Shown here piece after piece: positions 24,265 to 33,162 of a stretch of 47,527 bases of DNA. The position numbers were made by a program, and so were the translations under genes. Positions within the stretch are counted from its first letter, which is position 1; each line of letters opens with the position of its first letter. Below the pieces are notes generated by a model that saw nothing but the letters and a program-made list of their open reading frames with translations, searched no databases and was not told the origin of the DNA. The DNA is from Lachnospiraceae bacterium (GTDB lineage: Bacteria; Bacillota; Clostridia; Lachnospirales; Lachnospiraceae): assembly GCA_009774345.1 (NCBI GenBank), contig VSNR01000007.1, positions 1 through 47,527 on the forward strand, written 5' to 3'.

Positions 24265-24794
24265 TCTACCACTCCTTTTTCTTTCCCGTCAAGCTGCCCC
24301 CGCGGGAGAAATCCCGAACTGCGCACAGTCACCGTGGCAGTACAATACTGTCCGTTCTGATCTGTACAGGAGAAGAGAAACACGCCGTCTCCTATTTCCT
24401 CCATGGAGAAATCCTGCACTGTGAGAATTGCTGTTCCTGCGGACACGCCGACCTCGGCTCCTTCCTTTGCGAACAGCTCCCGCAGTTCGTTTTCATAGAC
24501 ATAAATATAGGTACAATATCTCTGTCCGCCAACTGTCTGCGCCAGCACCAGCGCTTCCTGCTCATCAAACGTCCCTATTATAATCTCCTCTCCCTGATCG
24601 TTCTGGTGGATTTTCTCACGGAGATACGTAAGGGCTGTCCATGCGCTTAAATTCAGGGAAGACGTTTCCGTCACTTCCCTGTACACATTCGCCGCAAAGA
24701 GAATGACCGTCAGTGCAGACACCGCCAGCACGCAAAACAACACCAGTGGAAAGAGGAAATCTATGATATGTCCTGACCGGTTCCGAAAACGCAT
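24261..24794 (-). CDS. DUF4860-like pilus-associated membrane protein (177 aa)
   Basis: A 177-aa protein with an N-terminal basic stretch and a helix at about 10-35 (IIDFLFPLVLFCVLAVSALTV), then a β-rich outer domain. I recall this sequence type as DUF4860, found near type IV pilus-like genes in clostridia, but cannot check. Its ATG shares one base with the upstream stop (TAATG at 24792-24796), and its 3' end overlaps the next gene as ATGA. Function unknown. Confidence 0.58.
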   Translation of the reverse strand: MRFRNRSGHIIDFLFPLVLFCVLAVSALTVILFAANVYREVTETSSLNLSAWTALTYLREKIHQNDQGEEIIIGTFDEQEALVLAQTVGGQRYCTYIYVYENELRELFAKEGAEVGVSAGTAILTVQDFSMEEIGDGVFLFSCTDQNGQYCTATVTVRSSGFLPRGQLDGKEKGVVE

Positions 24795-25126
24795 TATTTC
24801 CCCCTCTTTTCCATAATCATAAAATCTGGAAGAATATTGGCACCCGCAGCATGATAATCCACATAAAAAAGGTCCTCATCATAAACAAAACGGTAGTGTT
24901 CTCTTAAATAATCCAGACTTTCGGGGTAAGCCCCCTCTTCTATATAACAGTACGTAATGCTGCGCATCAGCGCGCTTTCCAGACTTTCCTTCTGACGCCT
25001 CAGTGTCTTGTCAAACAGGGAGGAGAGCCCGCCCAGAAAGGCAGCCAGCACCACGATAAACACGATAACGGAGAAAACCATTTTCCGGCTGCCTTTTGCA
25101 ACAGGCTTATATTGAAAACGTCTCAC
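24794..25126 (-). CDS. small pilin-like protein (110 aa)
   Basis: A 110-aa protein with a basic start (MRRFQYKPVAKGSRK), a helix at about 18-38 (VFSVIVFIVVLAAFLGGL), and an outer part containing EEGAYPESLDYLREHYRFVY followed by DEDLFYVDYHA. The ‘YPESLDYL’ pattern resembles the αβ-loop of type IV pilin-like proteins, where a helix leads into a first strand. The start is GTG at 25126 with GGAG 8 bases before. No Glu5 or leader motif is seen. Confidence 0.58.
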   Translation of the reverse strand: MRRFQYKPVAKGSRKMVFSVIVFIVVLAAFLGGLSSLFDKTLRRQKESLESALMRSITYCYIEEGAYPESLDYLREHYRFVYDEDLFYVDYHAAGANILPDFMIMEKRGK

Positions 25127-25146
25127 GCGTATGCTCCTTTCCTATT

Positions 25147-26187
25147 TCATATACCGGACATAATCCCCAGAAGCGGGAACATGACAGAGAGCAGGATAAT
25201 GCCGACAATCAGTGAAAGCGAAATCACAAGCGTCGGCTCTAACACCGCAATCAGGTTATTCATGCGGGTATCCACATCTTCCTGATACAGATCCGCAATC
25301 TGCGCCATGACTTGATCCACTGTTCCAGTCTTTGAACCGACCAGAACCATCCGGGCATATACGCCAGTGAAAATCCCCACTTCCGATAACGCTTTCGTAT
25401 ACTCCGCCCCGTCCGCAATCTGCTGCATACACTTGTCCAGTTTTTTGCGAAACCAAGGGTCCTCATTCAGGGAAGCTATCAGCTCCATACTCCGGTAAGG
25501 ATTCAGCCCGGTGCGCAGCGTCAGTGCCATTCCGGCGGCAAAACGGCATGCGGCGATCTCGTCAAAAAGCCGTCTGGCTGGACCGAATCTGCCTGCAATC
25601 TTACGGCACAAATCCCGCCCGGAAGAAAACTTTGCCCCATATACGGCAAACAGGGCAATGACAGCCAGCAAAGCGACAAAAACAAGCGCATAACGGCTGA
25701 TCGCCGTCCCAATATCCATGAGTGTTCTGGAAAATCCTGTCAGCTCCGTGCCAAGCTGTATAAACACCTGATTAAAGACAGGCATGACACGGATTAGCAG
25801 AACCGCAACCACGATAATCATCATTCCAGCCATAATTAACGGATACGTGATAGCATTGCGCACAGTCCGCTTGATGGCTTCCTCCCGCTCATAATGGATT
25901 TCCAGAGAATGCATCACCTCGTCAAGCGCGCCCGCTTCCTCACCGATTTCCACCATATGCAGCATATACGCCGGAAATACGCCTGCATCTGACAGCGCCA
26001 TGCTCAGGTTCCCCGTTTCCTCCAGTTTGTTCAGTATTTTTTCCAGTATCTCCTTTTCCGCGTCCGATACGGTATCCTCCAGCATCGTAACAATCCCTTC
26101 AACCGCGGAAATGCCCGACCGCAGGATGAGTGCGAGCTGCCCGCAGAACGAAGCAAGCTCCATTCCTGATAATTTCCTCTGCTCCAT
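25147..26187 (-). CDS. PilC/GspF-type inner-membrane platform protein
   Basis: A 346-aa protein of the type II secretion F family (PF00482), the membrane platform on which pilin subunits are added. Two GspF domains are visible (about 10-135 and 205-335), each opening FCGQLALILRSGI or FAAGMALTLRTGL and carrying membrane helices; the last helix ends LLSVMFPLLGIMSGI. ATG at 26187 is chosen because GGGGAGG precedes it by 5 bases; the frame extends 7 codons further into the upstream gene. It lies 11 bases after the transglutaminase-like gene and before the pilin-like genes. Confidence 0.9.
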   Translation of the reverse strand: MEQRKLSGMELASFCGQLALILRSGISAVEGIVTMLEDTVSDAEKEILEKILNKLEETGNLSMALSDAGVFPAYMLHMVEIGEEAGALDEVMHSLEIHYEREEAIKRTVRNAITYPLIMAGMMIIVVAVLLIRVMPVFNQVFIQLGTELTGFSRTLMDIGTAISRYALVFVALLAVIALFAVYGAKFSSGRDLCRKIAGRFGPARRLFDEIAACRFAAGMALTLRTGLNPYRSMELIASLNEDPWFRKKLDKCMQQIADGAEYTKALSEVGIFTGVYARMVLVGSKTGTVDQVMAQIADLYQEDVDTRMNNLIAVLEPTLVISLSLIVGIILLSVMFPLLGIMSGI

Positions 26188-26198
26188 GAAAGCCTCCC

Positions 26199-27170
26199 CT
26201 AATAACAATATTTCAAAATATAATTGGTTCCGTCCCCCACATACTTTTTCACAGCACTGCTTGTGTTGCTGGCGCCTATCGTCGGGTCCATCAGCGACCA
26301 GCTGCTGCCGTCAAAATAAATCACATCATCCACCCATCCTTTTTCCTTGATGTATACACTGAGCCACGCATGGTAGGCGTCCCCCGAGTAGCCGATGTCC
26401 ATTTTGGCCGGTATGCCCTGTGAGCGGAGCATCGCCGTCATGAGTGCCGCATAATCCATGCAGATGCCCTTGCCGGATTCCAGCACCTGATCAACATCCG
26501 GGATATAATTGACCGGTGCGCTTGCCGCAAACACTTCATCGTAAACAATATGGCGCGTCACGTACTCATACACGCGCCCGACGAAATCCAGATCATCCGC
26601 AGACTCGCCAGAAAGTTCCTCTGCCAGCTTGACAGCCTTCATGTCCGCAGTATACCACACATACTGGTTCGGATACAGAAACGGCGTGTACTCATCCTTC
26701 AGACTGACATCAAAATCGCCGGAATGAATCACCGCATAGGATTTTCCCTGCACATGCTCCAACAATTCAAAACCATAATTACCGTTTCCCCCAGACAGCG
26801 GAAAAGCGCCATACTCATTTTGGGGAACTGTAAATGTATACAGTGTGCCATCCGGCACGGTAATCTGCATTTTACAGTCGCTGGCAGTTCCTGTATACGA
26901 TGCCATGACATAGCCGTCCGAAACATTGGAGATATCAACGGCTACTGTGTCCGTCCCGATGACGGACTGGCCCATCGCCTGAGGAATCCGAACAGACAGA
27001 ACCGTCTCCCGCTTCTTACCAGAATCCGTGTTTTTTGATTCCTCCTCCACTGCGGAGCTGTCCACCCGGGATTCCCCTGCATTGGCAGGTTTCACCCCAC
27101 ACGCCGGCAGGAGCGCAAGCGCGAAAGGCATCAGGAAACACGCTATGCGGCGATAATATTTTATATGCAC
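26199..27170 (-). CDS. transglutaminase-like lipoprotein
   Basis: A 323-aa lipoprotein. The leader ends LLPAC with lipidated Cys24. After a Ser/Glu linker and an outer β-rich domain (about 55-180), a transglutaminase-like domain (PF01841) shows the triad in order: Cys237 (GKGICMDYAAL), His267 (DAYHAWL) and Asp295 (SLMDPT). Such domains act as cysteine proteases or form amide links. Beside sortases and pilin-like proteins it could process, cross-link or release fibres at the membrane surface; that is inference. The start is GTG at 27170 with GGGGGG 7 bases upstream. Confidence 0.88.
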   Translation of the reverse strand: MHIKYYRRIACFLMPFALALLPACGVKPANAGESRVDSSAVEEESKNTDSGKKRETVLSVRIPQAMGQSVIGTDTVAVDISNVSDGYVMASYTGTASDCKMQITVPDGTLYTFTVPQNEYGAFPLSGGNGNYGFELLEHVQGKSYAVIHSGDFDVSLKDEYTPFLYPNQYVWYTADMKAVKLAEELSGESADDLDFVGRVYEYVTRHIVYDEVFAASAPVNYIPDVDQVLESGKGICMDYAALMTAMLRSQGIPAKMDIGYSGDAYHAWLSVYIKEKGWVDDVIYFDGSSWSLMDPTIGASNTSSAVKKYVGDGTNYILKYCY

Positions 27171-27206
27171 TTTTCATCCCCCCTTTGCTATCCCCAACGC
27201 CAGACA

Positions 27207-28607
27207 TCAGGGGAAATCTACTGGTACAAGCTTGCCGTGAAGCACATACCGGGCATTCTCAAACTGATACTCGCAGGTGGAAAGAACAATATAGGAAAAG
27301 CCTTCCTCTGGTATGACAACGTCCGATGCGAAATCGGAGCTGTCCGCCGCCTGTTGCAGATACGCTTCCAGCAGCGTTCCATATCCTTGATATACCGTGT
27401 AGACATCCGACACAGCACTGGTCAGATACCCCGCAAACAGATCAATACGGTAATTCTGACGGGGTGTTAAGAGCCACATACAGGGATGCTGCTCAAAGTA
27501 CTCCTGCTCTGCCCAGTATGACAATGTCGCAAACATCGTCTTGTTCTTCATGTGATGCCCGTACAGAATATGGTTGGCATCTGAGAAATCCGGGGCATTT
27601 TCCGCTTCCAGAAAAATAGCGCCGCTGTGGCTTGGCGTTCTGTCATACGCATGTTCAAGATAAAATTCGTCGTCATCGCATTTGCAGACTGGATAGTTGA
27701 TCACTGTCCCCTCACAGTAAAGCCATGCCACGATATCCTCATTGACCGCCTGCAATTCCTCAAAATCCACCTGCACCGGACAGACACTGTCCTCCTCTGC
27801 ACTGCTGCTTTCGCCGTCTTCTTCCGCAGCAGGGTCCGCCTCGGTTATCACTTCCACATACGCTGCCCTTGCTTCCTCGTAGGTGTCCTTTTCACTGTAA
27901 TATCTGTACAAAACCCTGCATATCAGGCCAATAACCACCACCAGAAGAACCAGAAGAACAGACGCTGCCGCCATAAAAAAGCGGTATTTTCGTGCCAGTC
28001 CGCCACCGCCGTCTGTTTCCTTCTGCACAATTGCTTTTTTCTTGGGGGTTTTGGGCGTTATGAGTCCTTCCCTGACAAGCGCTTCCTGCAAGAGCTGCTC
28101 TTTTTCGAGCCGTTCCTTTCTGTCCGGCGACACGCGGCCAGACACCCATACCAGAAGCATTCCTGCAAGCAAAAAAACCAGCACGCAGACTTTGCCCTGC
28201 CGGGAAGTATACAACGCTATCACATTTCCAAGATGCGGTATGGCACGCTCCACCCTACCAATCACCATATTGTAGGGAACTGGATTCATATCCTCTGCCG
28301 CATTGGCATCTCCTTTGGTATACAATACCTTTTCATTGGTATCGTTGCGCACAATACGATGGACAATCACATCCCCGTTCACATAGAAAGCCGGAATATC
28401 CCCGGCTTTCAATTCGTGTGGTCTGCACGGCTTCACATAAACCACGCTTCCCACACCAATTGCCGGCTCCATACTTCCACTCACGATATTGTATATCTCA
28501 TACCCCGCAAGTCTTGGTATGGCAGCCGGACAACAGGTTACTATGACTGCCGCTATCATCAACATGCCAAAAACGCGCAGCAAAATGACCGCTGCTTTAT
28601 TCTTCAT
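27207..28607 (-). CDS. SipW-type signal peptidase I fused to class B sortase
   Basis: A 466-aa two-enzyme membrane protein. The first part (1-155) is a SipW/ER-type signal peptidase: Ser45 (SGSMEP), His83 (VIVHRIV) and the TKGDAN Asp99 region, with helices at about 10-28 and 139-156. A linker rich in Lys leads to a third helix (about 210-232), then an acidic stretch. The last part (280-466) is a class B sortase: His351 (ILYGHHM), Cys445 (LSTCEY) and Arg453 (ENARYVLHG). All catalytic residues of both enzymes are present. The fusion would couple leader removal to wall or fibre attachment for the TasA-like proteins encoded just upstream. ATG at 28607 has GGGGAGAGG close before it. Confidence 0.9.
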   Translation of the reverse strand: MKNKAAVILLRVFGMLMIAAVIVTCCPAAIPRLAGYEIYNIVSGSMEPAIGVGSVVYVKPCRPHELKAGDIPAFYVNGDVIVHRIVRNDTNEKVLYTKGDANAAEDMNPVPYNMVIGRVERAIPHLGNVIALYTSRQGKVCVLVFLLAGMLLVWVSGRVSPDRKERLEKEQLLQEALVREGLITPKTPKKKAIVQKETDGGGGLARKYRFFMAAASVLLVLLVVVIGLICRVLYRYYSEKDTYEEARAAYVEVITEADPAAEEDGESSSAEEDSVCPVQVDFEELQAVNEDIVAWLYCEGTVINYPVCKCDDDEFYLEHAYDRTPSHSGAIFLEAENAPDFSDANHILYGHHMKNKTMFATLSYWAEQEYFEQHPCMWLLTPRQNYRIDLFAGYLTSAVSDVYTVYQGYGTLLEAYLQQAADSSDFASDVVIPEEGFSYIVLSTCEYQFENARYVLHGKLVPVDFP

Positions 28608-28623
28608 CTGCCTCTCCCCTGTT

Positions 28624-30603
28624 TTATCCTTTATTGCGCCGCCTAAAGCCCTTTCTGCCCTCTTTTGCCTGCTTCTTTCCACCTGCCTGTGCGGAAGCTC
28701 TGCGGTAAAGACACAGCATCAGTATGATCAGACCTAAAAGAAAACCTGCCGTTATCACAGTCCCCAGATACAAAACTCTTGCTCCGGGTTCTTCATCAAT
28801 CCCAAGAAGTCCTCCGATTCCCGACGCCAAAGGCGCTACCTCGTCGTCAAGGTCAACCAGTTCCAGCGGCGCGGCTGCATCGGGTATCTCAACACTGTCA
28901 TCCGTATTGCCGGTATTGTTATCATTGCCGTTATCGTTATCATTGCCCTGTCTGTCCGTATTCCTTGCGGTCTCCTCTTCCGCCGGAATCACGATCACAT
29001 TATAAGAGGGTTCTGCATCTGTCTGCTCCTGTGAGCTGCTTTCTTGTCCTTCCTGGTAGATCGTCATGCCGGGAATATGGTCTACTATTGTTTCCCCGTC
29101 CTTGTCTACATACCGAATGCCGCCGTCCGTCTCATAATAATAATAGCCTGCATTCTCGTTATCTGTGTACAGAAACGTAAATACATTCTGTGTGGCATCT
29201 TCCTTTAGGGTCTTTGCCAAGTTATATGCCTGCGGAATATATCCGTCTATATATTTGTAGGCAACCACTGGTTTATCACCGACATTTCCATAAAAATGTT
29301 CCGAAGGAAGCAGCTCCTCCTTTGTGTCCGCCTTCAGGTATTGTACGGTATATTCCACGTCTCCGCCTTTCATGGCATAGGCAATCACCAGATCAATGTC
29401 GCGTGTGACCCGGTGCACTGGCCCAACCAGCGTGCCGGCGGTATTGTTGTCCTTCCCGCTCTCCCGGATTCCCTTGGCATAATATTTGCTTTCCACGGTG
29501 TTTCCAGCCGCATCCTTGCCCGCAAGCATCGTCACACCATCAATCACCCTTGTAAAGTCAAGCGTTGTGTCCGGCGCCGCCTTCATGACAATCTGCGTAG
29601 AGCCGTCGGCAAATGTCCCTTGTGCGCCCGAGAAAATGCGCACTGTATATGCATAGTCATCCGCTGCCTGTACCTGTACACTTGGAACAGAAGCGACAGA
29701 AGAAATCAGGACAGCCACTGCCAGCAGCATTGTACCTGTCGATTTATTGTCTAGCTTTTTGCGCAGCTTCATGCTCAGAATCCCGATGATCAAAAGCAGG
29801 AGCCCAAGAATCCCCGCACAGACCAAAAGCAGCGTCAGATTGGTTTCATCGCCTGTCCTGACGATTCTCCTCACAGTACGCGTGAGCGTGGAAGCCGGCG
29901 AAGAAGACCGCTGTGTGGTAGTTCTGTCAACATACACGTCATCATCCCTGCGTGTGACAATACGATCTGCCATCTGACGTTCCTCGACACGGCTGACAGA
30001 GGTATGTCTTTCTGTAACGGTGGGAAGTTCTACCGCAAAGTTCATCTGAATCTGTGCCAAGGTATCCTGATAATCATTCCCCTGCGTCTCACCATCCAGC
30101 TGCACATAGAGCTGCACCGCACCGGACTTTCCCCTTTCCAGCGTATCCAGATAAAAGAACGAATCCAGCGCGTCCGTCGCCTCATGCAGTCCTTCCAGAT
30201 TCGGCGCGTAATTCTCGCCGCCGATGGTCTCGCTGTTGTAGAGCGTCTCGGCTTTCCCCTGTGCATTCGTGTAAGTCAGAATATAGCTGTACGCACCGCC
30301 CGACGCGGTTTTGCTGGCATCTTCCAGCGATTTGAGCACTTGGTTGGCCATGTACCAGTCTGTCACCGCATCATTGCTGTTGTGTATCGTCACGCTGAAC
30401 TCCGCACTGTCCCCGGGCTGCATGTAGTCCAGTACATCATCAAAATTTGACGTTGTAAAGTTGCTGACCATCGCCTTCTCCGGCGTAAACTCTACTTTCC
30501 AGTCATCGTTTCCATTCAGTTTTTCCGCCCATACAGTCGTTCCGGCTGCCATCACAAGGCAGAATACAAGCAAAAATTGTATTATTTTTCTTTTTCTTTT
30601 CAT
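28624..30603 (-). CDS. two-part surface protein with internal sorting-type signal
   Basis: A 659-aa surface protein that reads as two proteins joined end to end. Part one (1-286) has a signal peptide (to about residue 26, VWAEK), a β-rich domain like those of TasA-associated proteins, and then RTGDETN (250-256) followed by a membrane helix and SMKLRKK, the layout of a TGD-type sortase signal. Part two starts with another leader-like helix (about 288-313, ending VQAADD). A MucBP-like domain follows (about 414-483, with VEYTVQYLKADTKEELLPS and a YIDGYIPQA string), then a Asp/Asn-rich linker and a C-terminal helix with a basic tail (about 622-659). No stop or frameshift separates the parts. GGAG precedes the ATG. 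Confidence 0.75.
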   Translation of the reverse strand: MKRKRKIIQFLLVFCLVMAAGTTVWAEKLNGNDDWKVEFTPEKAMVSNFTTSNFDDVLDYMQPGDSAEFSVTIHNSNDAVTDWYMANQVLKSLEDASKTASGGAYSYILTYTNAQGKAETLYNSETIGGENYAPNLEGLHEATDALDSFFYLDTLERGKSGAVQLYVQLDGETQGNDYQDTLAQIQMNFAVELPTVTERHTSVSRVEERQMADRIVTRRDDDVYVDRTTTQRSSSPASTLTRTVRRIVRTGDETNLTLLLVCAGILGLLLLIIGILSMKLRKKLDNKSTGTMLLAVAVLISSVASVPSVQVQAADDYAYTVRIFSGAQGTFADGSTQIVMKAAPDTTLDFTRVIDGVTMLAGKDAAGNTVESKYYAKGIRESGKDNNTAGTLVGPVHRVTRDIDLVIAYAMKGGDVEYTVQYLKADTKEELLPSEHFYGNVGDKPVVAYKYIDGYIPQAYNLAKTLKEDATQNVFTFLYTDNENAGYYYYETDGGIRYVDKDGETIVDHIPGMTIYQEGQESSSQEQTDAEPSYNVIVIPAEEETARNTDRQGNDNDNGNDNNTGNTDDSVEIPDAAAPLELVDLDDEVAPLASGIGGLLGIDEEPGARVLYLGTVITAGFLLGLIILMLCLYRRASAQAGGKKQAKEGRKGFRRRNKG

Positions 30604-30614
30604 ATCGAGAACTC

Positions 30615-31394
30615 CTATTTCAGGCTGAGTCTGTTATCGGATACACTGACATTCATCCCCCACGCACTCAGGATTGCGGATTCAGCATTATGGTTCTGCA
30701 CCGCATCCACCGTCGCTTCCACCATGAAGCGGCATCCGTTGTGCTCATATTCACTTGTCGTAACGCCGTCTCCATCCGTCCATGTCTTTACATGTGAAGC
30801 AATGTCTCCATCAATCCTGATCGTGTCCGAAAAATCGGGCGTGGTACTTCCTGATGGCAATAACTTATTATAATACAGAACTGTCCGCTCCCGCGTGGCG
30901 GCAGCCGGATCGGCTATCCAGCACTGTTCGCCATCCTGTCCCGCCTGATTCACCAGATGCAGGTTAATCGCAGACGGGTCGATATCCCTTCTCTTGTTGC
31001 CGTCCTCGTCAACCCAGTACCGGTACACGGTCACGCGCACATAGGCATCAATCGTGCCGGAATTTGCGACGGCCAGCTGCTCCCTGTAGTCCCTGTTCAG
31101 CACCAGCGCATGATCTGTCTCCTCCAGCATTTTGCCAAGCAATACCCCTGTATGTTCATCCCATGTGCCGTCCGCCACCTGATAAAAGTAATCCCTGCTT
31201 GAAATATTCGTACCGTTCTCCATCAACGAGATACCGATATCATGCATCTCCATCTGAGAAGCATAGGTTTGTGAGTAATACGTAAGGGCTGACCGCGCAC
31301 CGCCGATCGTGCTAAAGCCCAGCAGAACGCCTGCCATGATAAACGCCACTACCGTAATGGCAGGAAATGTAAGGATTTTCTTTATTTTATCCAT
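30615..31394 (-). CDS. TasA/camelysin-like exported protein
   Basis: A 259-aa exported protein. The N-terminus has a basic start and hydrophobic core, then a GFSTIGGARSALTYYS segment; this SipW-class leader, cut before a (x)A-x-YxS string, is typical of TasA/CalY-type fibre proteins. The remainder (about 40-259) is β-rich with several Tyr/Asp patches and no sorting signal. It is probably cut by the SipW-type peptidase encoded two genes downstream. ATG at 31394 has GGGGGG just before. The neighbouring gene upstream (31408-31929) looks like a smaller member of the same leader class. Confidence 0.72.
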   Translation of the reverse strand: MDKIKKILTFPAITVVAFIMAGVLLGFSTIGGARSALTYYSQTYASQMEMHDIGISLMENGTNISSRDYFYQVADGTWDEHTGVLLGKMLEETDHALVLNRDYREQLAVANSGTIDAYVRVTVYRYWVDEDGNKRRDIDPSAINLHLVNQAGQDGEQCWIADPAAATRERTVLYYNKLLPSGSTTPDFSDTIRIDGDIASHVKTWTDGDGVTTSEYEHNGCRFMVEATVDAVQNHNAESAILSAWGMNVSVSDNRLSLK

Positions 31395-31407
31395 CTACTT
31401 GCCCCCC

Positions 31408-31929
31408 TTACTCTCCGTATGTCGCCTGCGAAGTTTTTCTTTGTGTCCAGTCCGCTTTTGCCGGTTCAATCATGCTGCCATCCGCACCGTATTGTACCGG
31501 AATTGTCTCATACACGACCACGACGTTAAAATCCATGCCTTCTTTTGGATTTGCCGGGACATTGTCTATGCCAACCCGCAGTCCTGTCGCTGTTCCTCCG
31601 CCCTGCAATACCGAATCATAGTAACAGTACCCGTCTGCACTGTTGTATGTCCATCCGGTTCCTTCATAAACCAGCTGATAGCTGCTGCCTGCAAACGCTT
31701 TCACACGGACATAGACAGGGATGGAACCCTCCTCGCTTGTGATCGTAACGTACTTGTTCCAGTCCACAAATTCCTCTGTGATCTTCTCATGATGCTCCCA
31801 TGACACCTCGTATCCGCCTTTTGCCGTCACATACGTGGTAAAGTAGGCGTTTGCATTCTGCACACTGCTGATGCAGACAAGTCCCACAGCCAAGGCTGCG
31901 GATATGATATTCATTCTCTTCGCTCTCAT
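31408..31929 (-). CDS. small exported protein with SipW-class leader
   Basis: A 173-aa exported protein. The leader (MRAKRMNIISAALAVGLVCI) ends at about NANAYFTTYV, where AYFT just after the cleavage site is the SipW-class pattern. The ~140-residue mature part is β-rich (YVTITSEEGSIPVYVRVKAF), probably an extracellular β-sandwich; no anchor is seen. ATG at 31929 is preferred over a GTG three codons earlier because GGGGGTGG lies 5-6 bases before it. It probably forms part of a TasA-like fibre with the 259-aa protein. Confidence 0.7.
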   Translation of the reverse strand: MRAKRMNIISAALAVGLVCISSVQNANAYFTTYVTAKGGYEVSWEHHEKITEEFVDWNKYVTITSEEGSIPVYVRVKAFAGSSYQLVYEGTGWTYNSADGYCYYDSVLQGGGTATGLRVGIDNVPANPKEGMDFNVVVVYETIPVQYGADGSMIEPAKADWTQRKTSQATYGE

Positions 31930-31941
31930 GCAATCCACCCC

Positions 31942-33162
31942 CTACCCGTTCGTGCCTTCAGCACCGGTTCCATCCAGTCCCGAATCCTGCGCCGGGGCTG
32001 TGTCCTTGCTGCCGTTTACCGTCTGCGTATTGTCAGCTGCCTGTGTCCAGTCCCATGTTCCCCCGCCGTCCTTTACGTGATATGTAAAATGATTTGTGAT
32101 GCCGCCGCCTGACCGCTCATTGTCGCGTGTGTTGGTAAAAGCGACGGATGCCGTTTCCCCTTCGCGCACTGTCACGTCCAGAAAGCCCGGCGCCGGTACC
32201 GATGACGTATAATTTGCCCCGCTGTACACCTCTGTCACATGCACCACTGCACCGATTGGCAGTCCTTCTATCAACAGCGATTTGCTCCCGCTCGCGTCAA
32301 ACACGACAGAATAGACTTCGCTGGAATACAAGATCTCTGGCGATGGATAATATGCATCTACCCGAAATACACACAGGACTTCCTCATCCCCTGTATGTCC
32401 TGTCAGGGTCTTGTCAATCCGAATCGCGCCCGATGCCGGCTCCACTGACATCTTTAGCACAATCTGCTGGTCGTAAACCCATTCACCCTCTGCCAGTGTT
32501 GATACAGCAGCGGAACCATCCGCTGACAGCTTCGTCGGGACACATATGATTTGTGGCAAAATAGTATAGATGTCCGCCCCTGCGGTGGCACAGACAGCAT
32601 ACTGGCTGTCCGCATAATGGTTTCCGCCGTCCGCACCCACAGCGCTGACAGATTTCACAATCGTCCTATTTTCGAGCGTTTCCCTTGCCACGAGCAGATA
32701 CAGTCCCTTTGAAACTGAATTTTTCACATCGAGACTAAGCCCTGTATAGTCTGCCCCAGACGGTGTATTTACCACGGTGCCTTCCCCGCCAACAGCGAGC
32801 GTGAAAGCCTGCTGTGCCAGAGCCTGCCAGTCTGGTGCGCTGTCACTGTTTGGCAGCATGGATGCCTTACTCAGTTCTTCCTCAAGCGCAGCATATTTCT
32901 CTGTCGCCTGAAATGCAAATCCGTTTTCTGTAATGTTGGCAATCCGGTACAAATCAAAACAAATGGTGCCTTCCTCGGGCGGTACGGCAGAAAGTTTTTC
33001 ACGGATGCCATCCCCCACACTGACTGTCACTGACATACTGTTGTCCATATTCGGCTGGCGCATCCCGACCCCTGCCATTTCCTGCGCATTTGCCCCCACT
33101 GTATAAAATGCCACGCACAGTACGGTCATCAGGCTAAGAATTATCTTCGTGATTCTTTTCAT
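31942..33162 (-). CDS. exported pilin-like protein without anchor
   Basis: A 406-aa exported protein. The signal peptide runs to about residue 26 (ANAQEM). The mature part shows two β-rich regions: residues 55-190 with ICFDLYRIANITENGFAF, a phrase typical of pilin N-domains with a Lys-containing strand, and residues 230-360 with IRIDKTLTGHTGDEEVLCVF and VVHVTEVYSGANYTS, typical of DUF5979/Cna-B-like domains. The C-terminus is a Gly/Asp tail (DGTGAEGTNG) with no LPxTG and no helix, so it must be held by another protein or released. It overlaps the class C sortase gene by 29 bp, suggesting coupled translation. Confidence 0.72.
   Translation of the reverse strand: MKRITKIILSLMTVLCVAFYTVGANAQEMAGVGMRQPNMDNSMSVTVSVGDGIREKLSAVPPEEGTICFDLYRIANITENGFAFQATEKYAALEEELSKASMLPNSDSAPDWQALAQQAFTLAVGGEGTVVNTPSGADYTGLSLDVKNSVSKGLYLLVARETLENRTIVKSVSAVGADGGNHYADSQYAVCATAGADIYTILPQIICVPTKLSADGSAAVSTLAEGEWVYDQQIVLKMSVEPASGAIRIDKTLTGHTGDEEVLCVFRVDAYYPSPEILYSSEVYSVVFDASGSKSLLIEGLPIGAVVHVTEVYSGANYTSSVPAPGFLDVTVREGETASVAFTNTRDNERSGGGITNHFTYHVKDGGGTWDWTQAADNTQTVNGSKDTAPAQDSGLDGTGAEGTNG

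Noticed and set aside
27627..28646. Plus-strand open frame of 339 codons
   Set aside because: It lies wholly over the signal peptidase-sortase fusion, whose two active sites are complete; the antisense product has no motif or ribosome site.
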